64,000 bases of DNA from Bordetella genomosp. 11 (GTDB taxonomy: Bacteria > Pseudomonadota > Gammaproteobacteria > Burkholderiales > Burkholderiaceae_B): assembly GCF_002261215.1 (NCBI RefSeq), contig NZ_NEVS01000004.1:868001-932000 (forward strand), given 5' to 3'. Within the stretch, counting starts at the first letter, position 1, and each line of letters opens with the position of its first letter. This document shows positions 18,327-29,310 of this stretch, piece by piece. The notes below the pieces were generated by a model. That model was not told the origin of the DNA, did no database searches, and saw only the letters and a list, made by a program, of their open reading frames with translations. The position numbers were made by a program, and so were the translations under genes.

Positions 18327-19751
18327 ATGCTCACGTCTCGCCATGCCCGCTCGTCCCTCACGTCCCGCTCTCCGCGCCGCCACCGGCTGATTCCCCGGTG
18401 GTTGCCCGCGGCCTTGCTGGCGGGGGCGGGAATCGCGGGATGCGCGCAGCCGTCCACGAGCGCCTCGGCACAGGCCATGGCGCCGGCCGCGGGTACGCCA
18501 TCCACGACCGTGCCATCGCCGAATGCACCCATGGCGAACCCGGTGTCGTCCCCGGGCGGCGCGGCCGATCAACAGGATCGCGATCCCGCGCAATGCCTGG
18601 CGACGCTGCGCGCATCGGCACCCGCCAATGGCGTCAGTGTCGCGGACTTCGACCTTTATACGCGGGACACGCGTTTGCTTGCCGTGACGGTGGCGGCGGC
18701 CAAGGCGCAGCCCGAAGGCCAGGAAACCTGGTGGGACTACATCGCCAAGACGGTGGACGACCAGCGCGTGGCCGACGGCAAGGCCGTCCTGGCCAAATCG
18801 CATGACGCGCTGGCGGCAATCGACGATCGCTACAAGATCGACAGCGAACCGCTGGTGGCGATCTTCGGCATCGAGACGAATTATGGTTCCCAGCTAGGCA
18901 AAGTGGACGTACTGAATGCGTGGCTGACGCGCGCGTGCACCGAGCAAAAGCCATTGTGGGTGAAGAACGTCTATGCGTCCGTGCGGCTGCTGCGCGACGG
19001 TACCGTCACGCGCGACCGCTTCATCGGCTCGTGGAGCGGCGCCTTCGGCATGACGCAGTTCATCCCGACATCCTTCTACGAGCTGGCCGCCGATGGCGAT
19101 GGCGATGGCCGTATCGACCTGTACGGATCCCTGCCGGATGCGCTGGCGTCGACGGCGAATCACTTGCTCAAGCGCAAGGCCACCTGGACGCGCGGCATGC
19201 CGGCCGTCATCGAGGTACGCCTGCCGCCGGCGATGGCCGCGACCCTGCCTCCTTCGCCGGACAACGAAATCATGAATCGGGACGACCGCCGGTCGCTGTC
19301 GCAATGGAGCGACGCGGGCGTGACCCGCGCCGACGGTACGCCGCTGTCCACCGTCCCGCTGTCGCAGCCCTGGGCATCCGTGCAGGCCTATCTGTTCGCG
19401 CCCACCGGGGCGCAGGGTCCGGCTTTCCTGGCCACGCGCAATTTCGATGCGATCCTGCACTACAACCAGTCGCACAAATATGCCCTGGCCGTCAGCCTGT
19501 TGACGAACCGGCTGAAGGACGGCCCGGGGCTGATCGCGGCGTGGCCGACCGACGATCCGGGCCTGTCGCGCGCGCAGATCAAGGAATTGCAGGGGCTGCT
19601 TGCCGCCCGCGGCTATGACATCGGTACACCGGACGGCATCCCCGGCAGCAAGACCCGCCAGGCCGTCGCGGCGGAACAGCAGCGGCTGGGCCTGCCGCAG
19701 GACGGCAGGGTGGGCTACAAGATCTATAGCGCGCTACAAAGCGCCAAGTAA
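18327..19751 (+). CDS. MltB-like lytic murein transglycosylase, lipoprotein
   Basis: A 474-residue predicted lipoprotein that cleaves peptidoglycan glycan strands. It has a basic, hydrophobic N-terminus with lipobox IAGC (Cys39), an SLT_2 (MltB-type) catalytic domain with the catalytic glutamate E183 in IFGIETNYG and the FGMTQFIPTSFYELA segment, and a C-terminal PG_binding_1 repeat (LQGLLAARGYDIGTPDGIPG). Between the lipobox and the domain lies an S/A/P-rich linker. It would sit on the outer-membrane inner face. No gene partner is visible. Confidence 0.9.
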   Translation: MLTSRHARSSLTSRSPRRHRLIPRWLPAALLAGAGIAGCAQPSTSASAQAMAPAAGTPSTTVPSPNAPMANPVSSPGGAADQQDRDPAQCLATLRASAPANGVSVADFDLYTRDTRLLAVTVAAAKAQPEGQETWWDYIAKTVDDQRVADGKAVLAKSHDALAAIDDRYKIDSEPLVAIFGIETNYGSQLGKVDVLNAWLTRACTEQKPLWVKNVYASVRLLRDGTVTRDRFIGSWSGAFGMTQFIPTSFYELAADGDGDGRIDLYGSLPDALASTANHLLKRKATWTRGMPAVIEVRLPPAMAATLPPSPDNEIMNRDDRRSLSQWSDAGVTRADGTPLSTVPLSQPWASVQAYLFAPTGAQGPAFLATRNFDAILHYNQSHKYALAVSLLTNRLKDGPGLIAAWPTDDPGLSRAQIKELQGLLAARGYDIGTPDGIPGSKTRQAVAAEQQRLGLPQDGRVGYKIYSALQSAK

Positions 19752-19770
19752 AAATGCGTGGCCGGGCCGG

Positions 19771-20919
19771 CTACAGCGCGGGCAGCACCAGGTCCGCGGT
19801 GCCCGGCCTGACCCAGCGCACGCATTCGCGCGTGGTATCGATGCAGCCGCCGTCGATATACACGCCGCGCGGCTCGCGCAGCCTGACCATCTGCTTCAGG
19901 ATGCGCTCGACCTCCGCCGGATCTGCCATCGATTCCCGTACCCGCGCGTCCACGCGCGTTTCGTCCAGCCGCAGCATGCCCTTGTCATCGGTATAAACGC
20001 CATGGCGCCAGTGGTAGATCTCCACGCACTTGGCGGTCAGGCTGAAGGGTTGCTTGTGCTTCCAGAAGTTGTTGAACATGCCGCCGCCCAGGTAGAACAC
20101 CCAGGAGCCCTCGAAGCCTTCGACATTGGACGAGCGTTCGTCCGGGTTGCGAAACCACAGGCGGTCGCCCGGCACGTAGAAGCGCGGCGGCAACGGCTCT
20201 TCCATCGACCCGTACTCGCGCAGGAAGACGTCATGGAACAGGCCGGACATGATGGCGCGCTGTTCCCAGTGGCGCTGTAGCTGGTCCAGCAACGCCGGAT
20301 TGCACAGCGCGAGTTCTTGCGCGATGCCCAGCAGGGTGACGTATTCGGTGGCGCGGTAGCAGGAAAAGGAATACAGCTTGCCGGAGGCTTCCGGCTGCGT
20401 TGCCTTGATCAGGCCGTCGATCAGGGACTTGCCCGGCAGGATGGTGAAGCCGCGCGCTTCGTCGTAGGTCCAGTAGTCTTCCGGGCGTTCGGCGTGTTCC
20501 GTATCGAAGGCCAGTTCGGTCAGGCTGGCGGCATGCACGATGTTCAGCTTGATGCGCACCGCGGAAATGAATTCGTCGTGGCTGGGATAGCGAAAGGGCA
20601 CCGGCGCGGCCAGCATGGCCAGTACCACTTCGCGTTCCAGGTTGCGGCTGTCGTCCGGGTAGCGCTCGGCCAATGCCGCGGCCAGCCGCGTGGTGTCGTG
20701 ACCGGGCGTCCAGCGTTCGGCCGCGGCGTCCGTCAGGCGGAACGCCGATACGGGGTCGTCCTCGTCCCGCCACGCTTGTATCGCGACCGATTCTTCCAAC
20801 CCCAGATCCGCCAGGTAGGCCGTCATGCGGCGCGCCGTTTCGCCGTGATCCGCGGCCTGGCCGAACACCTGCACGCCTATTGCGCGGGCACGCGCGGAAA
20901 ATGGGGTATTTCGATTCAC
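19771..20919 (-). CDS. Predicted Tgl-type transglutaminase-like protein
   Basis: A 382-residue protein with no signal peptide. GTG 20919 is supported by AGGGAGG upstream. From about residue 105 it resembles Bacillus Tgl (protein-glutamine gamma-glutamyltransferase): PVPFRYPSHDEFISAVRIKL matches the Tgl N-terminal block, KLYSFSCYRATEY carries a cysteine (C187) where Tgl has its nucleophile in FYAFECATA, and GDRLWFRNPD matches GDCLYFKNPE. Tgl Glu115 is replaced by Ser here; E267 or E270 could stand for Tgl Glu187. This comparison is from memory, not a computed alignment. Members outside spore formers are uncharacterised. It is divergent from the MdtD-like gene. Confidence 0.6.
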   Translation of the reverse strand: MNRNTPFSARARAIGVQVFGQAADHGETARRMTAYLADLGLEESVAIQAWRDEDDPVSAFRLTDAAAERWTPGHDTTRLAAALAERYPDDSRNLEREVVLAMLAAPVPFRYPSHDEFISAVRIKLNIVHAASLTELAFDTEHAERPEDYWTYDEARGFTILPGKSLIDGLIKATQPEASGKLYSFSCYRATEYVTLLGIAQELALCNPALLDQLQRHWEQRAIMSGLFHDVFLREYGSMEEPLPPRFYVPGDRLWFRNPDERSSNVEGFEGSWVFYLGGGMFNNFWKHKQPFSLTAKCVEIYHWRHGVYTDDKGMLRLDETRVDARVRESMADPAEVERILKQMVRLREPRGVYIDGGCIDTTRECVRWVRPGTADLVLPAL

Positions 20920-21026
20920 GAAAAGGCCTCCCTGGGGCCGTCGCGACAGTGCGCGATGCTGACGAATTTCTGAACGGTACGCCGTAAATGGCCGGGTTGC
21001 GCGGCCTTCTCGCGGTCGATTTCGCG

Positions 21027-21049
21027 ATCATAGGCGATCGGCCTATGAT
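21027..21049. promoter_or_regulatory. Long palindrome between divergent genes (ATCATAGGC-N5-GCCTATGAT)
   Basis: A perfect 9-5-9 inverted repeat in the 194-bp gap between the transglutaminase-like gene (start 20919) and the MdtD-like gene (start 21114). Its position suits an operator for either or both genes. No regulator gene is adjacent and I do not recognise the motif. Confidence 0.5.
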
Positions 21050-21113
21050 TGCCGACGTTCGGGTGCACGAGGTGTCGCGCATGACGCGGCCACCCCGCCC
21101 ATAGAGAGGGGAA

Positions 21114-22484
21114 ATGAAGGAAAGTTCGTCGCACCGCGGCATGCTCTGGGTCGTCGCCGCGGGATTTTTTATGCAGTCCCTGGATGCCACGATCGTCAAC
21201 ACGGCCTTGCCGGCCATGGCGGACAGCCTGCACGAGCTGCCCCTGGCGATGCGGCCGGTGATCGTCGCATACTCGCTATCGATGGCGATGCTGACGCCCG
21301 CTTCGGGCTGGCTGGCCGACCGTTTCGGTACGCGCCGCGTCTATTTCACATCCATCCTGATTTTTGTCCTGGGCTCGCTGTTCTGCGCCATGGCCGCCAA
21401 TCTGTCGCAACTGGTCATCGCTCGTGTGGTCCAGGGCGTGGGCGGCTCGATGTTGCTGCCCATCGGCCGCCTGGCCATCCTGCGCTCGGTGCGCGGCGAG
21501 TCGTACATCGCGGCGCTGGCGTTGATTTCCATCGCCGGGCAGGTAGGGCCGATGATCGGTCCCATGACCGGCGGCTGGCTGGTGCAGGTACTCAGCTGGC
21601 ATTGGATATTCCTGATCAATATCCCCATCGGCATCCTCGGGCTGGCCGCCGTGCGGCGCTACATCCCGCCCGAATCCGCGGCGTCTCCGCCCGCGTTCGA
21701 TTTCGTCGGCTTCACCCTCCTGTCCACCTGCATGGTGGCGTTCTCGTTCGCCATGGAAGGCACGGACGGCCCCGGCCGGGCCGCCTATACCGCGGGCCTG
21801 TTGGGCTTGAGCGCGCTTACCGTGATGGTCTATATCGCCCATGCCCGCCGCCGGCCGCGGCCCTTGTTCAGGCTGGGCCTGTTTCGCGACGAAACCTTCA
21901 GCATCGGCCTGGTGGGCAATCTGGTCTCGCGCATCGGCAGCAGCGGCGTCACCTTCCTGCTGCCCCTGCTGCTGCAATTGCAGCTGGGCTACGAACCTTT
22001 CTATGCGGGGATGATGATTTTCCCGACCGCCCTGGCGGCCTTGATCACCAAGCGCTGGGTGGCGCCGCTGGTGCGGCGTTATGGCTATGAGACCTTCCTC
22101 TCGGTGAATACCGTCGTGGTGGGCGTATCCATTATGTCGTTCGCGCTGATCGCGCCGGGATGGCCGCTGGCATTGCAGATCGTGCAATTGGCGATCTTCG
22201 GCGGCGCGAATTCCATGCAGTTCGCCGCGATGAACAGCGTCACCCTGAAGGGCCTGAGCGTCGAGGACGCGGGCAGCGGGAACAGCCTGTTCTCCATGGT
22301 GCAAATGCTGGCCCTCAGCCTGGGCGTAAGCCTGAGCGGCGGCCTGGTTGGCATGTTCTCCCATGGCGTCCATGCCGATGCCTGGGGATTCCGCTGGACC
22401 TTCCTGTGCGTGGGCGGGGTCACGCTGCTGTCGACCCTGATCTTCAAGAGGCTGGACGTCGATACGGTGCGTGGCAGTGCCTGA
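21114..22484 (+). CDS. MFS DHA2 multidrug exporter, MdtD-like
   Basis: A 456-residue drug:proton antiporter of the DHA2 group. It begins with the family motif GFFMQSLDATIVNTALP, followed by ASGWLADRFGTRRVYF between helices 2 and 3 and the antiporter motif PMIGPMTGGWLVQ in helix 5. Stretches such as WHWIFLINIPIGI and MNSVTLKGL are close to E. coli MdtD. GAGAGGGGAA precedes ATG 21114. It is not next to RND pump genes, unlike mdtD in enterobacteria, so the substrate is open. Confidence 0.88.
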   Translation: MKESSSHRGMLWVVAAGFFMQSLDATIVNTALPAMADSLHELPLAMRPVIVAYSLSMAMLTPASGWLADRFGTRRVYFTSILIFVLGSLFCAMAANLSQLVIARVVQGVGGSMLLPIGRLAILRSVRGESYIAALALISIAGQVGPMIGPMTGGWLVQVLSWHWIFLINIPIGILGLAAVRRYIPPESAASPPAFDFVGFTLLSTCMVAFSFAMEGTDGPGRAAYTAGLLGLSALTVMVYIAHARRRPRPLFRLGLFRDETFSIGLVGNLVSRIGSSGVTFLLPLLLQLQLGYEPFYAGMMIFPTALAALITKRWVAPLVRRYGYETFLSVNTVVVGVSIMSFALIAPGWPLALQIVQLAIFGGANSMQFAAMNSVTLKGLSVEDAGSGNSLFSMVQMLALSLGVSLSGGLVGMFSHGVHADAWGFRWTFLCVGGVTLLSTLIFKRLDVDTVRGSA

Positions 22485-22575
22485 AGGTTATGCTCATCCG
22501 TGGGCACGGCACTTGCTGGACCATGGCTTTACGAACGCGCTGCCCCCACGGCAGCCATCGACTGGGAGGTCAAGC

Positions 22576-23112
22576 ATGACGCATCGAATCAAATTGTCGG
22601 CAATGGGATTGGCATTCTGCGCCGCGGGCGTGCTGGGCGCCGCGGCGCCGGCATGGTCTGCGTCCGGCCCGGACGCGCAATACCGTGAAGACGTGGCCCG
22701 ATGCAAGAGCGGGGCCAGCGGGCAGGACCAGGCGGCTTGCATGCGCGAAGCCGGTGCCTCGCTGGTGGAGCGCCGGCGCAATGGCCTGAGCACGCCGGCC
22801 GATCCCCAAAGCAATGCCATGGCGCGCTGCAATGCGCTACCGGCGAATCAGCGCCAGGATTGCATGATCCAGATGTCCGGACAGGGCAATACCACCGTGC
22901 AGGGCAGTGTCTCGGGGGGCGGCGTCCTGCGTGAAACCGTTATCCCGGTACCGGCCGGCACGCCCGACAGCGCCCCGGCGGGGACCATGCAGCCCGGCTA
23001 TACGCAACCGGGGTATTCGCAACCCGCCACGCCCGTGGCGCCGCCGCCGGCCGTTCCGCCCAGCGGCTACGGTACGCCCGCGCCCTACGGCGGTACGATG
23101 CCCCGCCAATAA
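22576..23112 (+). CDS. Exported protein with Pro/Gln/Tyr-rich C-terminus
   Basis: A 178-residue protein with a signal peptide (cleavage near AWSAS) and GGGAGG before ATG 22576. The mature N-terminal half has four cysteines in two pairs (ARCKSG/AACMRE and ARCNAL/QDCMIQ), likely two disulfides. The C-terminal third is a low-complexity tail with PGYTQPGYSQP and PPPAVPPSGYGTP stretches, suggestive of an extended cell-wall or periplasm-spanning segment. I do not recognise a named family. A perfect terminator follows 13 bp downstream. Confidence 0.75.
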   Translation: MTHRIKLSAMGLAFCAAGVLGAAAPAWSASGPDAQYREDVARCKSGASGQDQAACMREAGASLVERRRNGLSTPADPQSNAMARCNALPANQRQDCMIQMSGQGNTTVQGSVSGGGVLRETVIPVPAGTPDSAPAGTMQPGYTQPGYSQPATPVAPPPAVPPSGYGTPAPYGGTMPRQ

Positions 23113-23125
23113 GTACGCGCGGCAG

Positions 23126-23157
23126 CGAGCGGCCCGGGCGGGCCGCTCGGGCTTTTT
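23126..23157 (+). terminator. Rho-independent terminator
   Basis: A perfect 10-bp stem, CGAGCGGCCC paired with GGGCCGCTCG around a GGGC loop, followed by GGGC and TTTTT (23153-23157). It ends transcription of the exported-protein gene and stands just before the convergent flavoprotein gene. Confidence 0.85.
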
Positions 23158-23170
23158 CGCCAGGGCAAGT

Positions 23171-24253
23171 CTATTTGGGCCGCGGGTCCCTCAATCCCGC
23201 GTCGGGCCGGCACAGCCGGCCCTCGCGTATTTGTCCGACCGCCGCCGCCACCGCGCGCGCGACGTTACGCACTTCGTCCTGCACGGCGCGATCCCTGTCC
23301 AGTTCATCGTGGCTGGTGGCGTAGGGCTGGTAATAGCCGATATAGCGGTCCAGTCGCGCGGTCGCGCCTGCATCGACCAGCCCCATCCAGTCCAGCCAGT
23401 CGCTCAGCGCGCGCCGTAGTCCCTCGATTCCCGCCACGTCGCCGTGCACGACCAGCCCGTAGGCACGTCCCGCCAAGTGCTTGGGATAGGGCCAACCGGC
23501 CAGCTCCAGCGCCTTCGCCTTCGCGGCATCCTTGCCCGAGGTGGAAGACGGATCCGGATTGCCGCCGTCCGCGCAAACCAGCCGGTCCATCATCAGCTTC
23601 AGGGGGCTGGGCGATTGATACCAATAGGTGGGTGTCAGCAGGATCACGGCGTGGGCGCGGACCCACTGTTCGTAGATCTCGTTCATGCAATCGTTGACCT
23701 GCCCCAGCGAATGATTGGGATAGCAGCTGCACGGCCAATGGCAAAGCGGCATGGCCGTCGAGACGCAGCCTTTGCAGGGATGGATGACACGCTCGTACTC
23801 GGAGGTCAGCCGGCTCAGGTCCAGCACCTCGGTCTCCATGCCCGCGCCATCCAGCTCGGCACGGGCGATGTTCGTCAGGCGCCAGGTCTTGGACATTTCG
23901 CCGGGACAGGTGCCGTCGTTGCGGGATGCGCCCGCGATCAGCAGCACGCGGGAGGGCGTGTCGGGCCGGGCCTGGATCCGGGCCGCCTCGCGCAGGCGCG
24001 CCGCCGCCGCCTTCCATTCGACGGAGACGTCGTAGTTCGGGTCGGCGGCACCGGGGCCGGCTTTTTCCGTGACCGGCGCCTTGCGGCTGTTGCGGTAGCC
24101 ATCCCAGGCAATCGCCTCCAGGCGATCGATCGCCGCCTGTTCGGGACGGAAGGCCGGGTCGTAGAAACGGCGCATGAAGCGCTGGCGAAATTGTTCGCGG
24201 GATAGTTTTTCGGGCGCCTGGCCCTTGCGGACGGGGAGAGGGGAAGAGGACAT
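23171..24253 (-). CDS. Flavodoxin-fold NADPH-dependent FMN reductase-like protein
   Basis: A 360-residue flavodoxin-fold protein. About 90 residues of charged N-terminal extension precede the core LLIAGASRNDGTCPGE, which forms the FMN phosphate loop, and LLTPTYWYQSPSPLKLMMDRL, the second flavin contact. A cluster of cysteines (PCKGC, PLCHWPCSCYP) lies between them, recalling iron-sulfur flavoproteins though the spacing differs. ATG 24253 follows a GAGG site. Oxidoreductase role is inferred; partner and substrate unknown. It is divergent from the esterase gene. Confidence 0.8.
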   Translation of the reverse strand: MSSSPLPVRKGQAPEKLSREQFRQRFMRRFYDPAFRPEQAAIDRLEAIAWDGYRNSRKAPVTEKAGPGAADPNYDVSVEWKAAAARLREAARIQARPDTPSRVLLIAGASRNDGTCPGEMSKTWRLTNIARAELDGAGMETEVLDLSRLTSEYERVIHPCKGCVSTAMPLCHWPCSCYPNHSLGQVNDCMNEIYEQWVRAHAVILLTPTYWYQSPSPLKLMMDRLVCADGGNPDPSSTSGKDAAKAKALELAGWPYPKHLAGRAYGLVVHGDVAGIEGLRRALSDWLDWMGLVDAGATARLDRYIGYYQPYATSHDELDRDRAVQDEVRNVARAVAAAVGQIREGRLCRPDAGLRDPRPK

Positions 24254-24429
24254 GGCAGGCCTCGGTGACGGATCGCGCCGGTTCGACGCAAGTGCTGTAC
24301 CGACAGGCAGGGCGGCCGTATGAGGGGGAGCTTGTTGCGGTTGGCACGCCGGCGCGCATTCTGGGTTGCTGCGATGCAGCATAAGGGGTTTAATGCAAAG
24401 ACCGGGACTTACCCGCCAGGCCAATCGCA

Positions 24430-25542
24430 ATGCGAAGCAAGCTGTCCACGCTATTCTTTTCTACCGCCCGCAAGGTCGCGCGCCTGCAGCGGACCGCGTG
24501 GCGGCTGGGTATGCCAGGGCTCTTCGACGAAAGGGCCACGCAACGGCCGCGGTCCCGCCCGGCGAAGGGGCCCTCGGCGCGCAAGCCCCTGGCCGCCGAC
24601 GCGGCGCCCGAGTTCGACAGCGCCGATTTCGCCGGAACCTGGAAGGCCCGCGTCTACCGCACGCCGCCCGTGCCGGGCGCCTGGCCGGTGCGCCTGTCCT
24701 ATTTCGTCTATATGCCTCCGAAGCTGCGCAAGGGTGGTCCCGTGCTGGTCATGCTGCATGGGTGCGAACAGAGCGCCCTGGATTTCGCGGTGGGCACGCG
24801 CATGCACCGCCTGGCCGATCGCGAGGGTTTGCTGCTGGTGTATCCGCAACAGCCGCTGCGCGGCCATCGGCATCGCTGCTGGCATTGGTACCAGCCCGAC
24901 GCCGCGCACGGATATGCGGAGGCCGATGCGATCGCCGGCATCGCGCGCGCCGCCGTGGAGGACTACCACGCCGATCCGGCGCGGATCTATATCGCCGGAC
25001 TGTCCGCCGGCGCCAGCATGGCGGCGCTGACCGCCTTGCGACATCCGGACGTCTTCGCCGCGCTGGCCATGCATTCCGGGGCGGTGCTCGGCAGTGCGCG
25101 CAGCGCCGGCGAAGGGCTGCGCGCCATGCGGCATGGGGCCTCGGAGCCGCCGGAGACGGCCCTGGCCCCGCTGCTGCCGGACCGCGCCGCGTTTCCCGGC
25201 ATGCCTGCGATCATCCTGCAGGGAGATCGCGACACCGTCGTCGACCGGCGCAACGGCGCGCAGTTGCTGGCGCAACTGGCATGGGCCAACGGCCTGAAGG
25301 TGGCCGCCGCCGCCCCCCAGCCTGAGGCCGAGGGCACCCCGCGCCACTATCTGCGCACCGATGTGCCGCCCGGGCGGGGCGCCGTCGTCAGCCTGTGCGA
25401 AGTGCCCGGTCTGGGACATGCCTGGAGCGGCGGCGACGCCCGCGTGCGCTTTCACGCGCGCCAGGGACCCGACGCGTCGCGCCTGATGTGGCAGTTCTTC
25501 AAGACGCGCCGCCGTCTTCCGGTGGCCGCTGCCGCCGGGTAA
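24430..25542 (+). CDS. PHB-depolymerase-family esterase
   Basis: A 370-residue esterase of the PHB depolymerase/LpqC group. The oxyanion region is VMLHGCEQ, the nucleophile elbow GLSAG places serine at residue 192, the acid is in QGDRDTVV, and the histidine in GLGHAWSGG. The N-terminus is basic and lacks a clear signal peptide, so the protein may be cytoplasmic or use a weak export signal. Members cleave polyhydroxybutyrate oligomers or aryl esters; which applies here is not known. Confidence 0.87.
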   Translation: MRSKLSTLFFSTARKVARLQRTAWRLGMPGLFDERATQRPRSRPAKGPSARKPLAADAAPEFDSADFAGTWKARVYRTPPVPGAWPVRLSYFVYMPPKLRKGGPVLVMLHGCEQSALDFAVGTRMHRLADREGLLLVYPQQPLRGHRHRCWHWYQPDAAHGYAEADAIAGIARAAVEDYHADPARIYIAGLSAGASMAALTALRHPDVFAALAMHSGAVLGSARSAGEGLRAMRHGASEPPETALAPLLPDRAAFPGMPAIILQGDRDTVVDRRNGAQLLAQLAWANGLKVAAAAPQPEAEGTPRHYLRTDVPPGRGAVVSLCEVPGLGHAWSGGDARVRFHARQGPDASRLMWQFFKTRRRLPVAAAAG

Positions 25543-25705
25543 TGACCGATCCGCCGCGGCCTGCCGTTTGCGGCGGCCGCCAGGGGACCCATACGCGGCA
25601 ACCGACCCGCATGGGGGCGCGTTGAAATCCAGCCCGGAGGCTGCGCCAGGGTAGGCCAGGCGAAATCAGGCAAAATGGCGGCTATTTCCCGCGCACGCTT
25701 TTTCC

Positions 25706-27952
<2,247 letters not shown>

Positions 27953-28057
27953 CCGCGGTCGTCCGCCGGGGCCGTGATATCCTCCGAGCGTTGAACGCGT
28001 TCAGCGATTATTCAGAATGGCGCCCTGGCGCCCCCAACTTTATTTCCTGGAGCCTGC

Positions 28058-29290
28058 ATGCCTCATTCCACACCGCTCATTACGACGATTGTGGGCGGTC
28101 TGGTATTGGCCTTTGTACTTGCCGCCATCGCGGTGCGCCTGAAGCTGCCCCCCCTGATCGGTTATCTGTGCGCGGGCATCCTCTGTGGGCCCTATACCCC
28201 GGGCTTCACCGCCGACAGCCACCTCGCCAACGAGCTGGCCGAACTCGGCGTCATCCTGCTGATGTTCGGGGTAGGGCTGCATTTTTCGCTGCGCGACCTG
28301 CTGTCGGTCAAGCACATCGCCGTGCCGGGGGCCATCGCGCAGATCGCCGTCGCCACGGCGATGGGCCTGGGGCTGTCATGGATGCTGGGCTGGAACGTGG
28401 GCGCGGGGCTGTTGTTCGGACTGGCCCTGTCGGTGGCCAGTACCGTCGTCCTGATCAAGGCCATGGAGGACAGCAACCTGGTCGATACCAACGAAGGCCG
28501 CATCGCGGTCGGCTGGCTGATCGTCGAGGACCTGGCCATGGTCGCCGCGCTGGTGCTGATTCCCGCCCTGTCCGGCGCGCTGGGCGGCCGGGAACAGGAT
28601 AACGGCGGCGCATCGCTGTGGGCGATATTGGGCCTGACCGCCGTCAAGGTGGCGGCCTTCGTCGCCCTGATGCTGGTGATCGGGCGGCGCGTCATTCCGT
28701 GGCTGCTGGAACGCGTGGTGTACACCGGCAACCGGGAACTCTTCCGCCTGGCGGTGCTGGCCTGCGCGCTGGGTATCGCCTATGGCGCGACCGCGCTGTT
28801 CGGCGTGTCGTTCGCGCTGGGCGCCTTCTTTGCCGGCATGGTGATGGCCGAGTCGGAATTCAGCCAGCGCGCCGCGGACGAATCCCTGCCCATGCGCGAT
28901 GCGTTCTCCGTATTGTTTTTCGTATCGGTCGGGATGCTGTTCGACCCGATGGTGCTGGTGCGCGATCCATGGGGCGTGCTGGGCACCTTCCTGATCATCC
29001 TGGTCGGCAAGTCGATCGCCTCTTACCTGATCGTGCGCGCCTTCCGCCATCCCAAGCTCACGGCCCTGACGATTTCCGCCAGCCTGGCGCAGATCGGCGA
29101 GTTCTCTTTCATCCTGGCCGGCCTGGGCGTGATGCAGGAAATCCTGCCCAAGGCGGGGCAAGACCTGATCCTGGCCGGCGCCATTCTCTCCATCCTGGTG
29201 AATCCCTTGCTGTTCAACGCGCTGGACCGCTATCGGGCCAACCTGGAGCGGGTGCGGATCCGGCCGGAAGAGCCGGATCCTGGCGTGTAG
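28058..29290 (+). CDS. CPA2 cation:proton antiporter, YbaL-like, lacking the RCK domain
   Basis: A 410-residue inner-membrane antiporter with about twelve hydrophobic segments. It matches the membrane half of YbaL/KefB: LKLPPLIGYLCAGILCGPYTPGF, ELGVILLMFGVGLHFSLRDLL, and ASLAQIGEFSFILAGLGV. YbaL and Kef proteins carry a C-terminal cytoplasmic RCK (TrkA-N) domain of about 140 residues; this protein stops shortly after the last membrane segment, so nucleotide or glutathione control as in Kef is not expected. The stop is clean, with no RCK-like sequence in the following bases. Confidence 0.87.
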   Translation: MPHSTPLITTIVGGLVLAFVLAAIAVRLKLPPLIGYLCAGILCGPYTPGFTADSHLANELAELGVILLMFGVGLHFSLRDLLSVKHIAVPGAIAQIAVATAMGLGLSWMLGWNVGAGLLFGLALSVASTVVLIKAMEDSNLVDTNEGRIAVGWLIVEDLAMVAALVLIPALSGALGGREQDNGGASLWAILGLTAVKVAAFVALMLVIGRRVIPWLLERVVYTGNRELFRLAVLACALGIAYGATALFGVSFALGAFFAGMVMAESEFSQRAADESLPMRDAFSVLFFVSVGMLFDPMVLVRDPWGVLGTFLIILVGKSIASYLIVRAFRHPKLTALTISASLAQIGEFSFILAGLGVMQEILPKAGQDLILAGAILSILVNPLLFNALDRYRANLERVRIRPEEPDPGV

Positions 29291-29310
29291 GGCGTGGGCA
29301 GGGGGCCGTT

